DNA from: Chalara sp. BL73
Lineage: Eukaryota; Ascomycota; Leotiomycetes; Helotiales
DNA length: 64,000 nt
Direction: 5' to 3'
Assembly (NCBI GenBank): GCA_918026815.1
Contig: CAKJVC010000066.1
Span: 558,001-622,000, forward strand
Each line of letters starts with the position of its first letter. Position 1 is the stretch's first letter. Shown piece after piece: positions 21,329 through 33,439 of the stretch. Under the pieces are notes generated by a model. It worked only from the letters and a program-made list of their open reading frames with translations, had not been told where the DNA came from and made no database searches. Made by a program: the position numbers and the translations under genes.

Positions 21329-23117
21329 TCAATCAATAACCGGGTTACCCGCACTTTCAGACACTTTTAGCAACATATTCGACTCCAAAAATATCCCATA
21401 ACTCTGCGTGTCACACGGCTTTGCAGGGCTCAGTAGCTGAAGGTCAAAATGCCGTAGGAGCTAAGAACACACACAACCATTAGCAACAAAGGTAACCATA
21501 CGAGTACCTAGGTAGGTATTTATTTACGCAACCGATAGAGTGCTACTCACCTCAAACACGGACTTGTTCAACTCCATAAAAGCAACGTTCTTCCCCACGC
21601 ACATGTGCTGACCGTAGCCAAAGGCAAGCTCGACGTTGCGCTCCATCTCGCTCCGATGGGCCTTGTCGAGTTCCATGAAGCGTTCGGGCCGAAAGACGTC
21701 GCTGTCATGGCCGAAGAGAGCTGTGGACCGCAGCAGAGACGAGGTGTTCATACAGATGACCGTGCCACCTGGGACCTGCTTGCCAGCGAACAGCTCGCCG
21801 CCGGCTGGGACGACCTTGGGGAAGAGACCGAGCAGCGGTGGGCGCATACGGATGCCTTCGTAGATGACGGCCTGCAGAAAGGGGAGCTGTTTGGCCTCGG
21901 CTATCGTGATCGGGTTGGATACGCGGCCTTGCTTGATGGCCAGGGCGATCTCCTCCTTGAGCTGGTAGTATACCCGCGGGCACGTGATGGTATGGATCAG
22001 CGTTGAGCGTATGGCCGAGGCGGTGCTCTCAGTGCCAGCAACAATCATAAATAGGCCTTCGACCTCGCATTCCTGCTGGCTGAGGCCGTGGCTAATGAAG
22101 GAATTCTACGCCTGTCAGTCCTCGCCTCGCGTTGCACTCATGAGTCATGACTCCCGGGAATCCTACCAGCATATCCTCTTCCTGCTTTGCTCCTGGCGCA
22201 AATCTTTTACCCACATAGTGCTGGGCGACCCTAGGTGAGATTTGGTTAGCGGAAAGGAATACACATTATTAAGGACAGGACAGCGCAACTTACGCCATGA
22301 GGGCGCCAAAGCCTTTCTTGTCCGTCGACTTGGGACCCATCATCTTCAGGAAAGCTGGCGAGAAGAGCAGGCCACGGATCCAGGGGATATCCGCGCACGT
22401 CGACATCCGCGGCCAAAGGTCCCGGACGCCGCCCAGGAAGTTGTAGTGATCCGTTTCGTTCTTCAGGTAGCCGAACTCCTGGCCAAATGCGAGACGCGTG
22501 ATGACGTCCATCGTGAAGTAGCACGATAACGGGCCTAGATCTACCAGCGGATGAGGCGTGTCCTTGTTTGTGGCCCTTGAGGATGACAATGCATACTTTT
22601 GGCGGAGCAGGTCTACAAGCATTTTCACCTGATCATCCACACCAAGCTCGATAGCTGGTATATCACGCCCGCCATAGGTTGCTGCTGTTCTTGCTTTGGC
22701 TTTGCTGTGAGCAACAGGATCCAGCAGCGAGAACATGTTGTCATGATAGGGGTTAAAGCGGCCTGTTGTATACCAGCCGTCTCTATGGTACGAACTGCGC
22801 GCTGACGAGATCTTTTTAATGATCTCGGGGTCGTCGGTCATGAGGTCATTTGGTCCAATCCGTACCATGGGTCCATATTTTCTATGAAGGTCTCGGTGTA
22901 CCCAATACTGCTTTCCACTGTAGGTCGTCCGCGCCAGCCAGAGGTATGAGAATGAGGCTATGAGCGATGGTGTGGGAAACGCACGAAGCCGATACCAAGC
23001 GTGAACTGCACTTAGTATGTACCATGCCACGAGAGTCCCCAAAACAAGTTCGCAGTACGTACTCGCGCTCAAGCTTACTATAGATGTAGATAAGTTGTTA
23101 ATGTCAAAAGGAGACAT
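21329..23117 (-). CDS. Cytochrome P450 monooxygenase, ABA1/ABA2 candidate
   Basis: Four exons keep frame: 23117-22294, 22230-22167, 22105-21551 and 21460-21329, giving 524 residues. An N-terminal membrane anchor (about residues 20-42) is followed by a Pro-containing hinge. P450 motifs: I-helix AGTESTAS, ExxR as YEGIRM, FRPERF, and heme loop FGYGQHMCVGKN with the Cys ligand. The intron between DML and NSFISHGLS removes a stop. It is an ER-bound NADPH-P450-reductase-dependent oxygenase. It lies next to a second P450, an SDR and an ABA3 homologue, the set of the Botrytis abscisic acid cluster, where two P450s oxidise alpha-ionylideneethane and alpha-ionylideneacetic acid. I cannot say which of the two this one is. 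Confidence 0.88.
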
Positions 23118-24968
23118 GGTGATCTAGGAAGATTAACTGCTTTACTTTAGCAATCACAACTATAGAAATGTAGAGGTTCACTTCACATTTGGAGTACAAC
23201 AGGAATAACGGAATGAGGTTCTTAAGACTGAATTACCACAGCCTCTGGGGGACTTGTCGGAAGGTAGAATTTTATACTTTTATACTGCTGTGAAGCGGAA
23301 AACTGTAATGGCTGCGGAAGTAAAGAGCGATTTAAATAAAGCACCTCAGTGGTAGACTAAACTCCTGTCAACTTACTTGTAACGGAATGGTCAGCTCCAT
23401 CCAAGCGGTCTCAATGAACTGCCGGACTCGCCTTGGCTGCTGGGATATTGTAAAATCCACCCCTGTAGGACAAGGGAATACAACAGCGAATGGAAGTGCG
23501 CAGGGTCGTACCTGCTAAGGTACACACAGAAGTATATACAAAAGGGGTACGTTCTCTAGACTAGACTCTCTACCCTGTCTGATGTAGATTTATCTCACAC
23601 TGCTAAAAAGTACACTATAACGTATTAGGCATAATAAATGTATTAAAATAAAGTTTGCAGGGGTGTCGATAAGGAGCTTTTGTTTTTGCTACCAGCCTGA
23701 AAGACACATATGCAGCGGGAAAGCATACTGAAATACTCCACCCAAAAGCGTCTTATTGAACGGAAATCAGCTCCCGGTACAAATTGACGCCTACAATGGG
23801 CAGACATCTAAGTATTTTTGTCTAGAAGTGTGGGGAGAATGTAATAAGGAAGGCGTTACGAAGGCGGCCAAGTACGACTTACTGTATAATTGGAACCCCC
23901 CATTGAGGCAATGTAAACAAAATTGACATGTGTAGGCACGGGAGTATTTATTCCGGACAGAGGGGCAGTGGTTTCCCTGCTCTGGAACGATGGAAGTAGG
24001 TTAAACCAGAGAAGTATGCTCAAGTTCGAGCTAGAGGAAGTTTATCATGCATACTGTAGAAAGCTCGATATCAACGCAAAATTATATGGATAATTTTGGT
24101 GGTCGATATCTGGGAAACATGGAATACATCGTGGCCTGTTTTGGGAAAAAGTCCGAGAAATATTAATAAAGCCTCTTACTCTAAGATTTTCTTCCTATTG
24201 CTTAAGATATGTGTTAGAGACTATTGAAAATTACTCCTGTGATGTGACTTGTAAAGTCTTCTGGTTTAAACCTTATTACGAGTTTGGGATTTGATGAAGA
24301 ATCATATCAAAAGCATTATCCTGAGGCCTACGGATCTTATAAGTGGTTAAAGGGTATTGTGCAGGAAGCCTAGGAACCTATTATACATGCCACAACACTT
24401 GCTCTTATCAGAAGGATGGCTGATCAATATATTGACTTGTGAAAGCGGCATGGACAAGGGTTTGTTGTGCACAGACGACAAAAGTAGATTATTTCGCCCA
24501 TAGATAAAGTATTATACATGATACGTTGTAAATACCTTTATATTGCCGCTTTAATTGAATATTAACAATAACTCTTTTGTAAAAAAGATGTTTCGTTAAG
24601 GAGATGCAAAGTAACTCGCTCAGGTTCGCTATATTCTCTGCCCACCTTGTGCAATGATCACAATGTGGTCAGTGAGTGTTTGACTGTGAGCGGACCCCGA
24701 ACCGCGGAAATCGGAAGGCATATTCAAAGTCAAATTTATACGATCCTTATATGTGACATCGCTTGTAACCCCGGGTAGGAGAGTTTTCCCCTGCAGACGT
24801 CAAGCACTTTATTCCATAGTAAGGGAAATCCACTAGTTAGGTTTTCGATGATAGTACCAAGGACTGCAAAAACACTACCCACAGTGATAACAGTATGTCG
24901 CCAACTGACTCGTCTCTATCAAACGGCATAACGGAAATGCCGGATGCGGTACAGAGGCAATACTTTCG
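23118..24968. other. Divergent intergenic region between the two P450 genes
   Basis: No ORF with recognisable content over about 1.85 kb. It must contain the promoter of the minus-strand P450. CGGAA occurs several times within 23150-23320 (for example near 23260, 23300 and 23317), but its meaning is unclear. Confidence 0.45.
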
Positions 24969-25092
24969 TACAGGGCCAAATAATTCAGAGTGGGGAAAAC
25001 TACTTCATGTGTGAATAATCTCAGACGTGCCAATTATAGGACAGTATTTCTTACCGCAAAAGTACCCCACTGTGAATTATTTGGGCTTGTAC
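24969..25092. repeat. Diverged foldback (MITE-like) element
   Basis: Outer arms GTACAGGGCCAAATAATTCA and the complement of TGAATTATTTGGGCTTGTAC match with a few mismatches. The internal segment (GTGAATAATCTCAGACGTGC) resembles the element at 19393. Probably an older member of the same family, 0.4 kb upstream of the second P450. Confidence 0.6.
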
Positions 25093-25501
25093 AAGGCTTG
25101 GCTAAGTTTCCTAGTCAGCAGTTCCTCAGCTAGGGTTGTAGCCGGCAAACAGGCAATTGATACTTGATAAACAAGGTATCTTTGAATGGACGCATAAACA
25201 ATGGAACAAATTCATAGTTAACAGGGCAGAAAACTTAACGGCGGTGCCTTCGTAATTTCTAGTGGAGAACATAAAAGCATAAATCAAACAGAGAAGTTGC
25301 CTGGCGGAACCCTTCCCCTCTTGCTTCGCAAAAGTAAATTTAGGATTTGGTATCATCAACATCATCAACATCATCTTGATCATCTTATCCTCCTCCCTTT
25401 TAGCTAATCCATTCCCACATTTCCTCCACACCCTCATCTCTTCTGCTAAACTTCCCAATTGAATTCAACCAAAGTACAGAAATCAACACAATTCAGATTC
25501 A
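25093..25501 (+). promoter_or_regulatory. Upstream region of the second P450
   Basis: No gene. Contains CATAAAAGCATAAAT near 25268-25282 as a possible TATA region and pyrimidine-rich stretches close to the start at 25502, usual for fungal promoters. Confidence 0.35.
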
Positions 25502-27265
25502 ATGATGACGTTAAACTATCTACATGCGTCTTCGGTCGCTGGAACTTTCGCCGTTCTTGTCAGTGTATCGTACCTTATTTATCAACAACTCTTAATAATT
25601 ATAACTAGATCTCTCTTGGTTTCCTTGGGCGGGTTGCCTACAGATGGTTATTTCATCCAATTCGCGCGTTCCCAGGTCCGTGGCTCAACAGCGTGTCCGA
25701 GGCCCCCGCTGCTAGCGCTTTGGCATCTGGACATCAACATACATATTATAGAGACCTTCATGCGAAATACGGTACGGGTAATTACACCACAAAGGCGGGA
25801 TACTAATCCTCGCCCAGGCACAGTTGTGAGGGTTGCTCCGAATGAACTGAGCTTCATCGGTCCTGATGCCTGGGAGGACATTTATGGCATCCGTGTAAGT
25901 AGGGTTTTTCGTATGCCCCAATATAACAAGGACAATCGAACTGACTCTTGTGCTGCAGAAAGGGGGTCCAAACATGGAGAAAAGCCCCATCTTTATCGGG
26001 GCAGTCTCACCCATGGATGGACAGACTGGCATAAGTCTGGCTCCGAACGAAGTACATAGTCGTCAGCGCAAGGCATTGGCATACCCCTTCTCTAACGGTG
26101 CTTTGCTGCAGCAGCAAGAGATCCTTCAAGGTCATGTTGATAAGCTGGTTGATGCTGTTAGGAAGATGGCAGCCGAGAACCGACCAGTCAATTTCTCGAA
26201 TTGGTGTGAGTACCCTCCCTCTGGTGATAAATATACCTGGCTTACAGAGGTGGTGGAGACACGTATACAACATTCGATATGATGGGCGATCTTTGTTTTG
26301 CGGAGCCATTTGGATGTCTCGACCAAGGCGCATCGACAGAATGGTCGACTTCGGTCGTCCATGTCTTCAGATCGGCTACATTGGACCAAGCTATACGTCG
26401 GCTGGGCGGTGTCGGCACTCTCGTTACGAAGCTATTGGTCAGGCTACTCATGCCAGCCGATGCGGCGAAATGGCGAAGAGTCCACTTCCAGAATTCACGT
26501 GAGAAAACGCTAAGCCGTCTTGCTGACGAGAAGCGGGATCACAAGGACCTGATCTATCATATTCTTCGCAACAATGAGTCGCGAAAGTTGCTCTCAGAAA
26601 CGGAGATCATCCTCAATATGGTGCTGCTCATCAGCGCCGGGACGGAGACAACAGCGAGTCTGCTCACTGGCTGGATGTACTTCATTTGCTCAAACCCAGA
26701 TGTCTACCGCCGCTTGGTGGCGGAAATCAGGGAGGAATTCACGTCAGATCGTGACATCAAGTGGGAGACGGTCAAAGACATACCATACCTAAATGCAACT
26801 ATCAACGAGGCGCTGAGGCTCTTCTCACCAGCAGCAGGAAATCAGCAGCGCGTAGTGCCTCCAGGAGGCGCAACTATAGACGGCCACTACGTTGCTGCTG
26901 GCGTGACAGTCGCTGTTGCGCCATGGGCGGCTTCGCAGTCGTCTCTGAATTTCAGCGAGCCCGAGAAGTTCATACCGGAGCGCTGGCTTGGTGATGCCAA
27001 GTTTGCAAGTGATAAACTGCAGGCTTCGCAGCCATTCAGCACCGGACCCAGGGGCTGCATTGGAAAAAACCTTGCCTATTTTGAGATGAGACTTATAATG
27101 TCCCATCTGCTGTGGAATTTTGACATGAAACTAGAGGAGGGCGAGTCAGGAGAAAAAAATAAGCCGTGGAGCATGGGCAGTGGTGATATGAAGGTTTATC
27201 AAACCTGGGTGAAGCCCGATTTGTGGATTCGGTTGAAGGAGGTTCAGCGCCAAGTAAAGGAGTGA
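25502..27265 (+). CDS. Cytochrome P450 monooxygenase, ABA1/ABA2 candidate
   Basis: Five exons keep frame: 25502-25564, 25609-25771, 25818-25894, 25959-26205 and 26259-27265, giving 518 residues. Introns are 44-64 nt with GT-AG ends. N-terminal anchor, then FHPIRAFPGPW hinge, VVRVAPNELSF, I-helix AGTETTAS, ExxR in NEALRL, PERW, and heme loop FSTGPRGCIGKN. The overall pattern is that of isotrichodermin C-15 hydroxylase-like fungal P450s, common in terpenoid clusters. It runs in the same direction as the SDR 0.46 kb downstream and ABA3, so it belongs to the same cluster. The pseudogene at 33-35 kb is its closest relative in the window. Confidence 0.9.
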
Positions 27266-27723
27266 TTGAGAGTTTGAGATTTGTGTTCGCTCGACTTTCT
27301 ACCGGCAGTATAATTAAGCATCAAATTCTATCCTGCCCTTGAGCCTCCTTTAGTGCAACTATTATAAGAACAAATATTTCATCGCAAGAGGTCGAGATAC
27401 TGCAAACGCAACACAGTCAAGCTAAAAACTTATGTACTCTACCAGGCTAGACCAGACTCCCTCCTTTTCATTCTGGCATTTAGTACAAACTTAAATCACC
27501 TCGCTGTTATAGCATCCGCGTAAGCCGCGAACTGCTAATACCAGAGGCACAATACTTCGTAGATAAGGGAAGATGTTGCGTGCGGATGAATTAGCTTACC
27601 CTTAACCCGTTCCATTATGAAAGTTGGATATAAATATACCGGTAGAGCACTCCCACAGCATCCAGTATACCTTCGTCCTTCCTATCTCTTGCAGCGCTTA
27701 CATCTCGTCGCTGAACTGACACT
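27266..27723 (+). promoter_or_regulatory. P450-SDR intergenic region with SDR promoter
   Basis: TATAAATATACC at about 27629-27640 is a good TATA box some 85 bp upstream of the SDR start. The remainder is 3' UTR and spacer without ORFs. Confidence 0.45.
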
Positions 27724-28600
27724 ATGTCGATCACCAATCATCCCCCCCTCCAATTTTCCGGCAAGGTTATTGCAATAACAGGTGCGGCGTCGGGTATTGG
27801 CCTTGAAACGGCCATGCTCCTCGCTAGCCGCGGTGCAACACTGTCGCTGGCAGATGTCCAAGAAGAGGCATTGCAGCAGGCACAAGCGAGACTCCAATCT
27901 GAGTATCGGGTTGAGGTGCTCATTACTGCCCTAGATGTACGAAACGTGCAACAGGTCGACGCATGGATCGCAGACACCGTCGGTCAATTTGGGGTGCTGG
28001 ATGGCGTGGCTAATCTTGCAGGCGTCATCCCAAAGTCGCTTGGCCGAAAGAACCTTGCACAGCAAGACCTTGACGAATGGGAGCACGTCCTTGGGGTGAA
28101 CCTGACAGGGCTGATGCATTGCCTGCGTGCTCAACTGAAAGCAATGGCTGCGAACCCCACCGGTTCAGGCTCAGTCGTGAACGTGTCCTCGATCGCCGGC
28201 ACAACTGGGAGACGAAACAATGCCTCCTACACCGCTTCAAAACATGGCATACTGGGACTCACGAGGACCGCGGCGAAGGAGTTTGGAGTCCATGGTATTC
28301 GAGTCAATGCTATCTGCCCGTACGTCGCCTCATCCCCCAAGAGCCTGCAAAGGTTTGCTTGCAAATCAAACTGACATACCATGGGGTCATAGGGGCCGTA
28401 TTGTCACGCCTATGCTCAGGTCGGCGGAGGATGCACTTGGTATCACCGTGCAGCCTGGAAGCTCTGACTATCCGGATGTCGCCCTGCGCCGGGATGGGCA
28501 GCCTAGGGAGGTTGCACAGTTGATTGCCTTCCTTTTGAGTGACGAGTCATCTTACATGTCAGGTGCCGACGTGTCTATTGATGGGGGGTGGAGATGCTGA
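27724..28600 (+). CDS. aba4: Short-chain dehydrogenase/reductase, ABA4 candidate
   Basis: Two exons, 27724-28319 and 28393-28600 (73-nt intron), give 267 residues, the usual classical SDR length. Cofactor motif TGAASGIG at about residues 19-26, ADV after beta-2, NLAG, catalytic Ser in VNVSSIAG and YTASK (Tyr and Lys), then CPGRIVTPM across the intron and the C-terminal SGADVSIDGGW. No transmembrane segment, so soluble and NAD(P)-dependent. In Botrytis, BcABA4 is an SDR that oxidises the 4'-hydroxyl of the 1',4'-diol to give ABA. Its position between the P450 and the ABA3 homologue is the main reason for this name; the SDR family alone would not decide it. Confidence 0.82.
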
Positions 28601-30582
28601 TTCAAGGAGGCTGTTTGTCTTAGATTCGATAGCACATCTCATCCGTATGGTATCAAAGCACTTTAACTTTTGATCTGAATAAACTGTGTAGATGCTCTGC
28701 CAGTTCTTTGAGCTAGGGTGTAAACGTATCCTTAGCCCGGTGGGGTGGGGGGAGCAGGGGAGGTGAACCCTTACTATTCTCCTCCCCACTAAATAAACGT
28801 TGAGGGATGGACCCTTACGGGGTTTTTTTAAAAAAAATTTGATTCCATCCCCTCTATCCTTTTAACATTTGTGTGGGGAATGCTACTGTGCCAAAGCTTG
28901 TTTCCGAAATTATCTTCCGAGGAAATTCCGAAGACTGACTTGTTGCAGACACGCTAAGCTGGCGGCCTCCTTGGAACCTGAGGATCCAAAGGAAGGACGC
29001 CATAGGAGACTGCCGTGCTGGAACTACACTGGCTTCTGGTAGAGCTAGGAACTGCTGTGCGCTCGTTAACGGGGCTCGTAAATGAACACACTGGGAGGAA
29101 GATATATCACGTGATTCAACCAGCAAACTCAATTTGCACCGCAAAGGCCCGTAAAAGGAAGTAGTCATTCTTTAGTTAGGAGTCGGAGACCGACGTTCGT
29201 AACGCTTGATATACCGTACAAACTAATGCGTCTTTGGTCCGTTAGTTAGAGTTTGGGTGGGACTGTCCTCCGCCATCTAGCATCTAATAAGTCCTAACCG
29301 GTTGTCTATTCCAAAAACATGCAATATCTCATCGCGGAAAGGAATATTAATCAAACTACCTTCCGGGTGCCAATTGGGATTACGGCAAATGGGTTTGAAC
29401 TAAAAAAAAGAAAGTAAAGAAAAGACTGACGAGCTCTCTAACTCGAAGCACCTCTTACGATTGAAATTGCCAAAGTTGCTGACAAATTGCTGGCTTTGTA
29501 AATTGAGTCACGGCCTTGCAGGTATGAAACATTCAATGCCTTGCAGCTATCCATTGAGATGTACCTGGAGGTTTAAGAGTTCCTTTTTCTCGCAGAGAAG
29601 GCGCGTACAATATAGTGCAGAAAGGTAGGTCGAACCCTTGTCTTTAGGCTAACCCAAATCAGATATTGTTGTTATGCCGCCCTTGTAAGGTAAATATATG
29701 ATACTGAAGCTATTAAATGTCCAAAACTTTGTATACAGCACTCCTTAATAACCGCTTGAACATAGTGATACATAGTTTATACAGTATCTTGTCATGAACA
29801 TTATAATAGAGTTTTTTGTGCAGATATTAGAGAGGGTACTTAAAATTTCGTCGGTTTGAGAACCCTATTCTAGCCCACAATATAGTCAATATATCGTAGC
29901 TCTTGTTAAAGTCCCAAAGTTCTTAGCCAAGGCCAAGGCAAGGAAATATGAACTATTCTACTTATCATATCTGTATCTTAATTCCTAAGATATCTTTTAC
30001 TATATACCATAGTGAGAGCTAGCGTTATCATACATAAATCCCACCCTCCTAATCGTGGTATCTGAGAGTATACTTAACACAAGTTTTCTATTACTCGCGA
30101 TGTAACCTTCGCAAGCGAATATTTTAAATACCATTTGCATTTTTCCATAAAGGTGGTAAAACAACGGTCACTATTCGGGTTAGTCTAAAATGATAAGAGG
30201 TCAAACTTTTTTACACCCAAACGTTTCCATAGATATAATCTTATAATCAGATACAGATTGGGGAGACTAGAACTGCATATTCCCGAGGCGGAGGAGGGGT
30301 AAAAGTGGATTCGCCGGAGCACTTAGCTGTTTACCTGCGGCAATGTCGAGATACAGGGTATTATTGAAGCATTGATGGCTTGGGTCGGAGTTTGCGAGAG
30401 ACGGAGTTGGCAAAAGGTAGACTTGACCCTTGACCCCAATTACTATTTACAGAGGGACTGCCGTGGAGTTTGAGATTCTTTCAGTAGCATATCGCACTAT
30501 CTTCCTCTTCTTACTTCCTCATCCAACTCATTATCGATTCTTTACCCATAAAATTCTCAGGAACGAAACCCAGACAGTAGCA
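28601..30582. other. Gene-free segment upstream of aba3
   Basis: About 2 kb with a G/C-run patch at 28736-28790 and AT-rich sequence from 29700 to 30260. The minus-strand open frame 28854-29168 has no recognisable content. The last 200 bp hold CGGAG repeats (30288-30320) before the aba3 start. One GTGGGAC occurs near 29256. Confidence 0.4.
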
Positions 30583-32056
30583 ATGACAACAAACGAGAAG
30601 CAAGCCAACGTGGCGAATACTGCCAGTGGCCAAGCTCCTCCCTCTACTAGAACGAAAGAGCTTAAATTCAAGGACACATGGTACTATCCACAAGAAATTG
30701 CAAACGACTTGAACAGCGTCGACCTCCCCACTAGGCTCAAAGAGGAGGTCTTTGCATGTGCATGGGAGTATACTAGATGTGTAATTCCTCAGTACACCAA
30801 TTGGAACCGTTATGTGGCCTTCATGCGTATCATTATCATGGGAATTATTGCTGAGTTTCGCGGCTCAATGGTCGATGTCACGGCGGGGGATAACATCTTG
30901 GGCTATTCACTGGACGGTACGCTGGCGGCACTGTTCGCAGGCACGAAAGGCCACGCGCTGATGGCGCGTGAGTACAAAACATTCCTCCTGGTGACTGCCG
31001 ACAAGGCCAGTGAACGACGCAGCGGTGAGCTCTTCAGGCGCTACGTCAATGCCCTGGCTGAATCGCCGCGTCATTGGTTCCGCATGCGTGATTGCGATGC
31101 GCTTGCACGCTTTACTATTGCTTCGGCACTTGCCTGCAACGACCTTGACGATGTCTGGTTCACAGACGAACAGTTCGAGATCCTGACCGAAATGGGGGAC
31201 ACGCTATATGACGCCGTCGCCTTCTACAAGCATCGCTCTGAGGGGGAGACCAACAGCAGCTTTGCCTACATGCCACCAGACCTGCGTACTGTCGCCTTTG
31301 CCCGCTGCAGAGAAGTCCTATGGGCCTTGGATGTAGCTGTTCGTATTCCTTACCCCTCCATATCATCACCTCTCAATCGAAGTTGTGTACAAGAGTAATG
31401 GAACGTATGCTAACCTACTCCGAATGTAGTGGGCGCGCAATCCCGAAGGTCCGGCCGTGATCAACTTTACCCGCTTCTTCGGAGGGCCGATCCATATGAT
31501 GATGCGGCGCTACCGCTTTGTCGAAGAGGACCTGACCATCGGCACTCCGGAGACAGCCCACGTCGTCGACGAAACGAGACGCAACTTCAAGCTCTGGAAC
31601 CGTGTTGATGCCAGACGCCGCAACGCCTGCGCCACCGACACCGTCCAGCGCTATCGTGACCTTGTCGCCTCCCGTAGCCATGACCTCATGTTCCCAGGGC
31701 TCGCAGCTTTGCTCGAGGCCGCTGGCGACGGCCATTGTGATCATTGCCTCTACCGCGACTCGTATGGCGCCGAGACTACACATTGCTTTGGCGGGGTCCA
31801 GCTTTGTGATAGTTGTAGGGTCTCCTGGCGCACATATCTTGAGTCCTTCCCGGAGCGCGCTGCAAAGGTCTTCCCTGAGATATTAAAGGTGAAGGCGGAA
31901 ATAAAGCCGGAACTACAAAAGAATAACGTTGATAGAAAGGTTAGAGATGGCGTAGTCGACAGTGTTGATATTGATTTTGGTGTTGGTGTTGTTGTTAATC
32001 TTGGCGCACCTGATTTGCTGATTAACAGTCCTGTCTGGGATCTAGTTAGCGTGTAG
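30583..32056 (+). CDS. aba3: Alpha-ionylideneethane synthase (BcABA3 homologue)
   Basis: Exons 30583-31338 and 31430-32056 give 460 residues. The intron has CTAAC branch-like sequence near its 3' end. Recognised by the BcABA3-type stretches DTWYYPQEIANDL, EYTRCVIP, NWNRYVAFMRIIIMGIIAEF, EYKTFLLVTADKASERR, PRHWFRMRDCDALARF, ALACNDLDDVWFT and FFGGPIHMMMRRYRFVEE. These proteins cyclise farnesyl diphosphate to alpha-ionylideneethane without the DDxxD/NSE motifs of ordinary terpene synthases, and none is seen here. The C-terminal part has CDHC and CDSC pairs 17 residues apart, like a zinc ribbon. Start chosen at 30583; an in-frame upstream ATG at 30430 would add 51 unlike residues. This gene defines the cluster. 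Confidence 0.93.
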
Positions 32057-33078
32057 GGTAGCAGAAGGTTGATGTGGTTGGTACCTACCTACCTACATTG
32101 CAACCCTTTTATTTGGGCTCAATAAGCAATTAGATTGTTGGACTGCTACTATAGTCTAGTAGCCACATAAAGTTTATACGGAATGCTTCGAACTTAGTTC
32201 CTTTCGATCGTTTCAATTTAGAGTTCAAATATTCAGCATTATCAAGTTTTATATCGCTGCGAAATCAATACGTATTCATTGATAATAAAAATTTTGGGAC
32301 TATTTTGGTATAAACGTTTCGGAGCATAGCCAAGCAGTTCATTTGCTTTATCAATTATTGGATGGGGAAGAAAAGAAACATACGCAAACCACCGAAGTAG
32401 CTAGCATCAAGAACCTTATATAATAATACTATGTGGATCCTCCTGAGGCATTATAATATATGCCGAATAAAGCACTACCGATCTAATTATTGACTAGGGT
32501 GGTGCCGTGTCACCAGCATTGGAATGATGGCTATCCATTTTCACTACCTGTAGATATACTTCGCCAATCTTAGTTATTATTTACACTATAAAGGGCTACC
32601 CGACATCATGCATCTCCCAAAATGAATGTGGAGAGCGTACATCTTTTGGCTTTTGCTGTAGTGGTAAACGTGGTAGTCGCTGAACTATTGCCTACGTAGG
32701 CCGTGAGACAGTCTTCTCAAAATTTCTATTTTTACAAGCTAATCAGAGAGGTTCAATATACAGCTGAATAAAGGCCTCTCCTTCCTGAATCCCTATCGAT
32801 TCAAATGTATTGCAATGAGAAGCATCTCTCCAATAACTAGAGAGTCATTATCTAAAGACGTAGGTAAGATATTGCCACAGCTAAAAAGCGGTACAGACAT
32901 CGAAATACATGGTGATAGGACGACCTTAGACAAAAAGGTGTAGCTAATTCTGCCTATTCTCTTTATATTCATAAGTTAGGTAGGCAAAAAAGAACAAAGT
33001 CCGGGTGTTCAACTATCTCTAGCCCTATTGTGCTTGAAGTTTTTATAGCTGAATGTTAAAGACGTGATTTCAGCTAGG
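32057..33078. other. Gene-free segment downstream of aba3
   Basis: 3' UTR and AT-rich spacer. No ORF, repeat or RNA gene recognised over about 1 kb. Confidence 0.45.
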
Positions 33079-33292
33079 CTATTTTGTGCTCACAAGCTTC
33101 ACTATCCCCTCAATCCAGCCCACGAACGCAATCCAAATAGGCTCCCGAAATCGAGTCCAAATCGCGCAAGCGGGCCCTACACTGAATGGTTGCATGGCGT
33201 CCAGTTTATCCCCTTTGAAGGCCGGATCCCCAAGAAACCGTCCTAGGTGGAATTTCTTGGGCTTCTTTAAGTTGCTCGCGTCGTGGTTAACG

Positions 33293-33393
33293 GCCCATTG
33301 CCAAATAGTTGCCACAATACCTTCGGGTATGAAGTGCCCATTGCCAAATAGTTGTCACAATACCTTCGGGTATGAAGTGCCCATTGCCAAATA
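33293..33393. repeat. 43-bp tandem repeat, 2.3 units
   Basis: Units 33293-33335 and 33336-33378 differ by one base (GCCACAA versus GTCACAA), followed by a 15-bp partial unit. The first unit begins at the upstream edge of the surviving C-terminal P450 exon (minus strand), so the duplication arose within or beside the decaying gene. Confidence 0.85.
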
Positions 33394-33439
33394 CCCTCCC
33401 CTAGGCACGGCCCGTAGCAGACTAGTACTGACTATTAGA

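Noticed and set aside
21605..22529. Plus-strand ORFs inside the first P450
   Set aside because: Antisense shadows; the minus strand carries all P450 motifs with consistent introns.
28854..29168. 104-aa minus-strand ORF as a gene
   Set aside because: No family resemblance and no supporting context; looks like a chance frame.
29590..29680. tRNA-like GGTTCGACC on the minus strand
   Set aside because: No A-box or stem pairing upstream at tRNA spacing.
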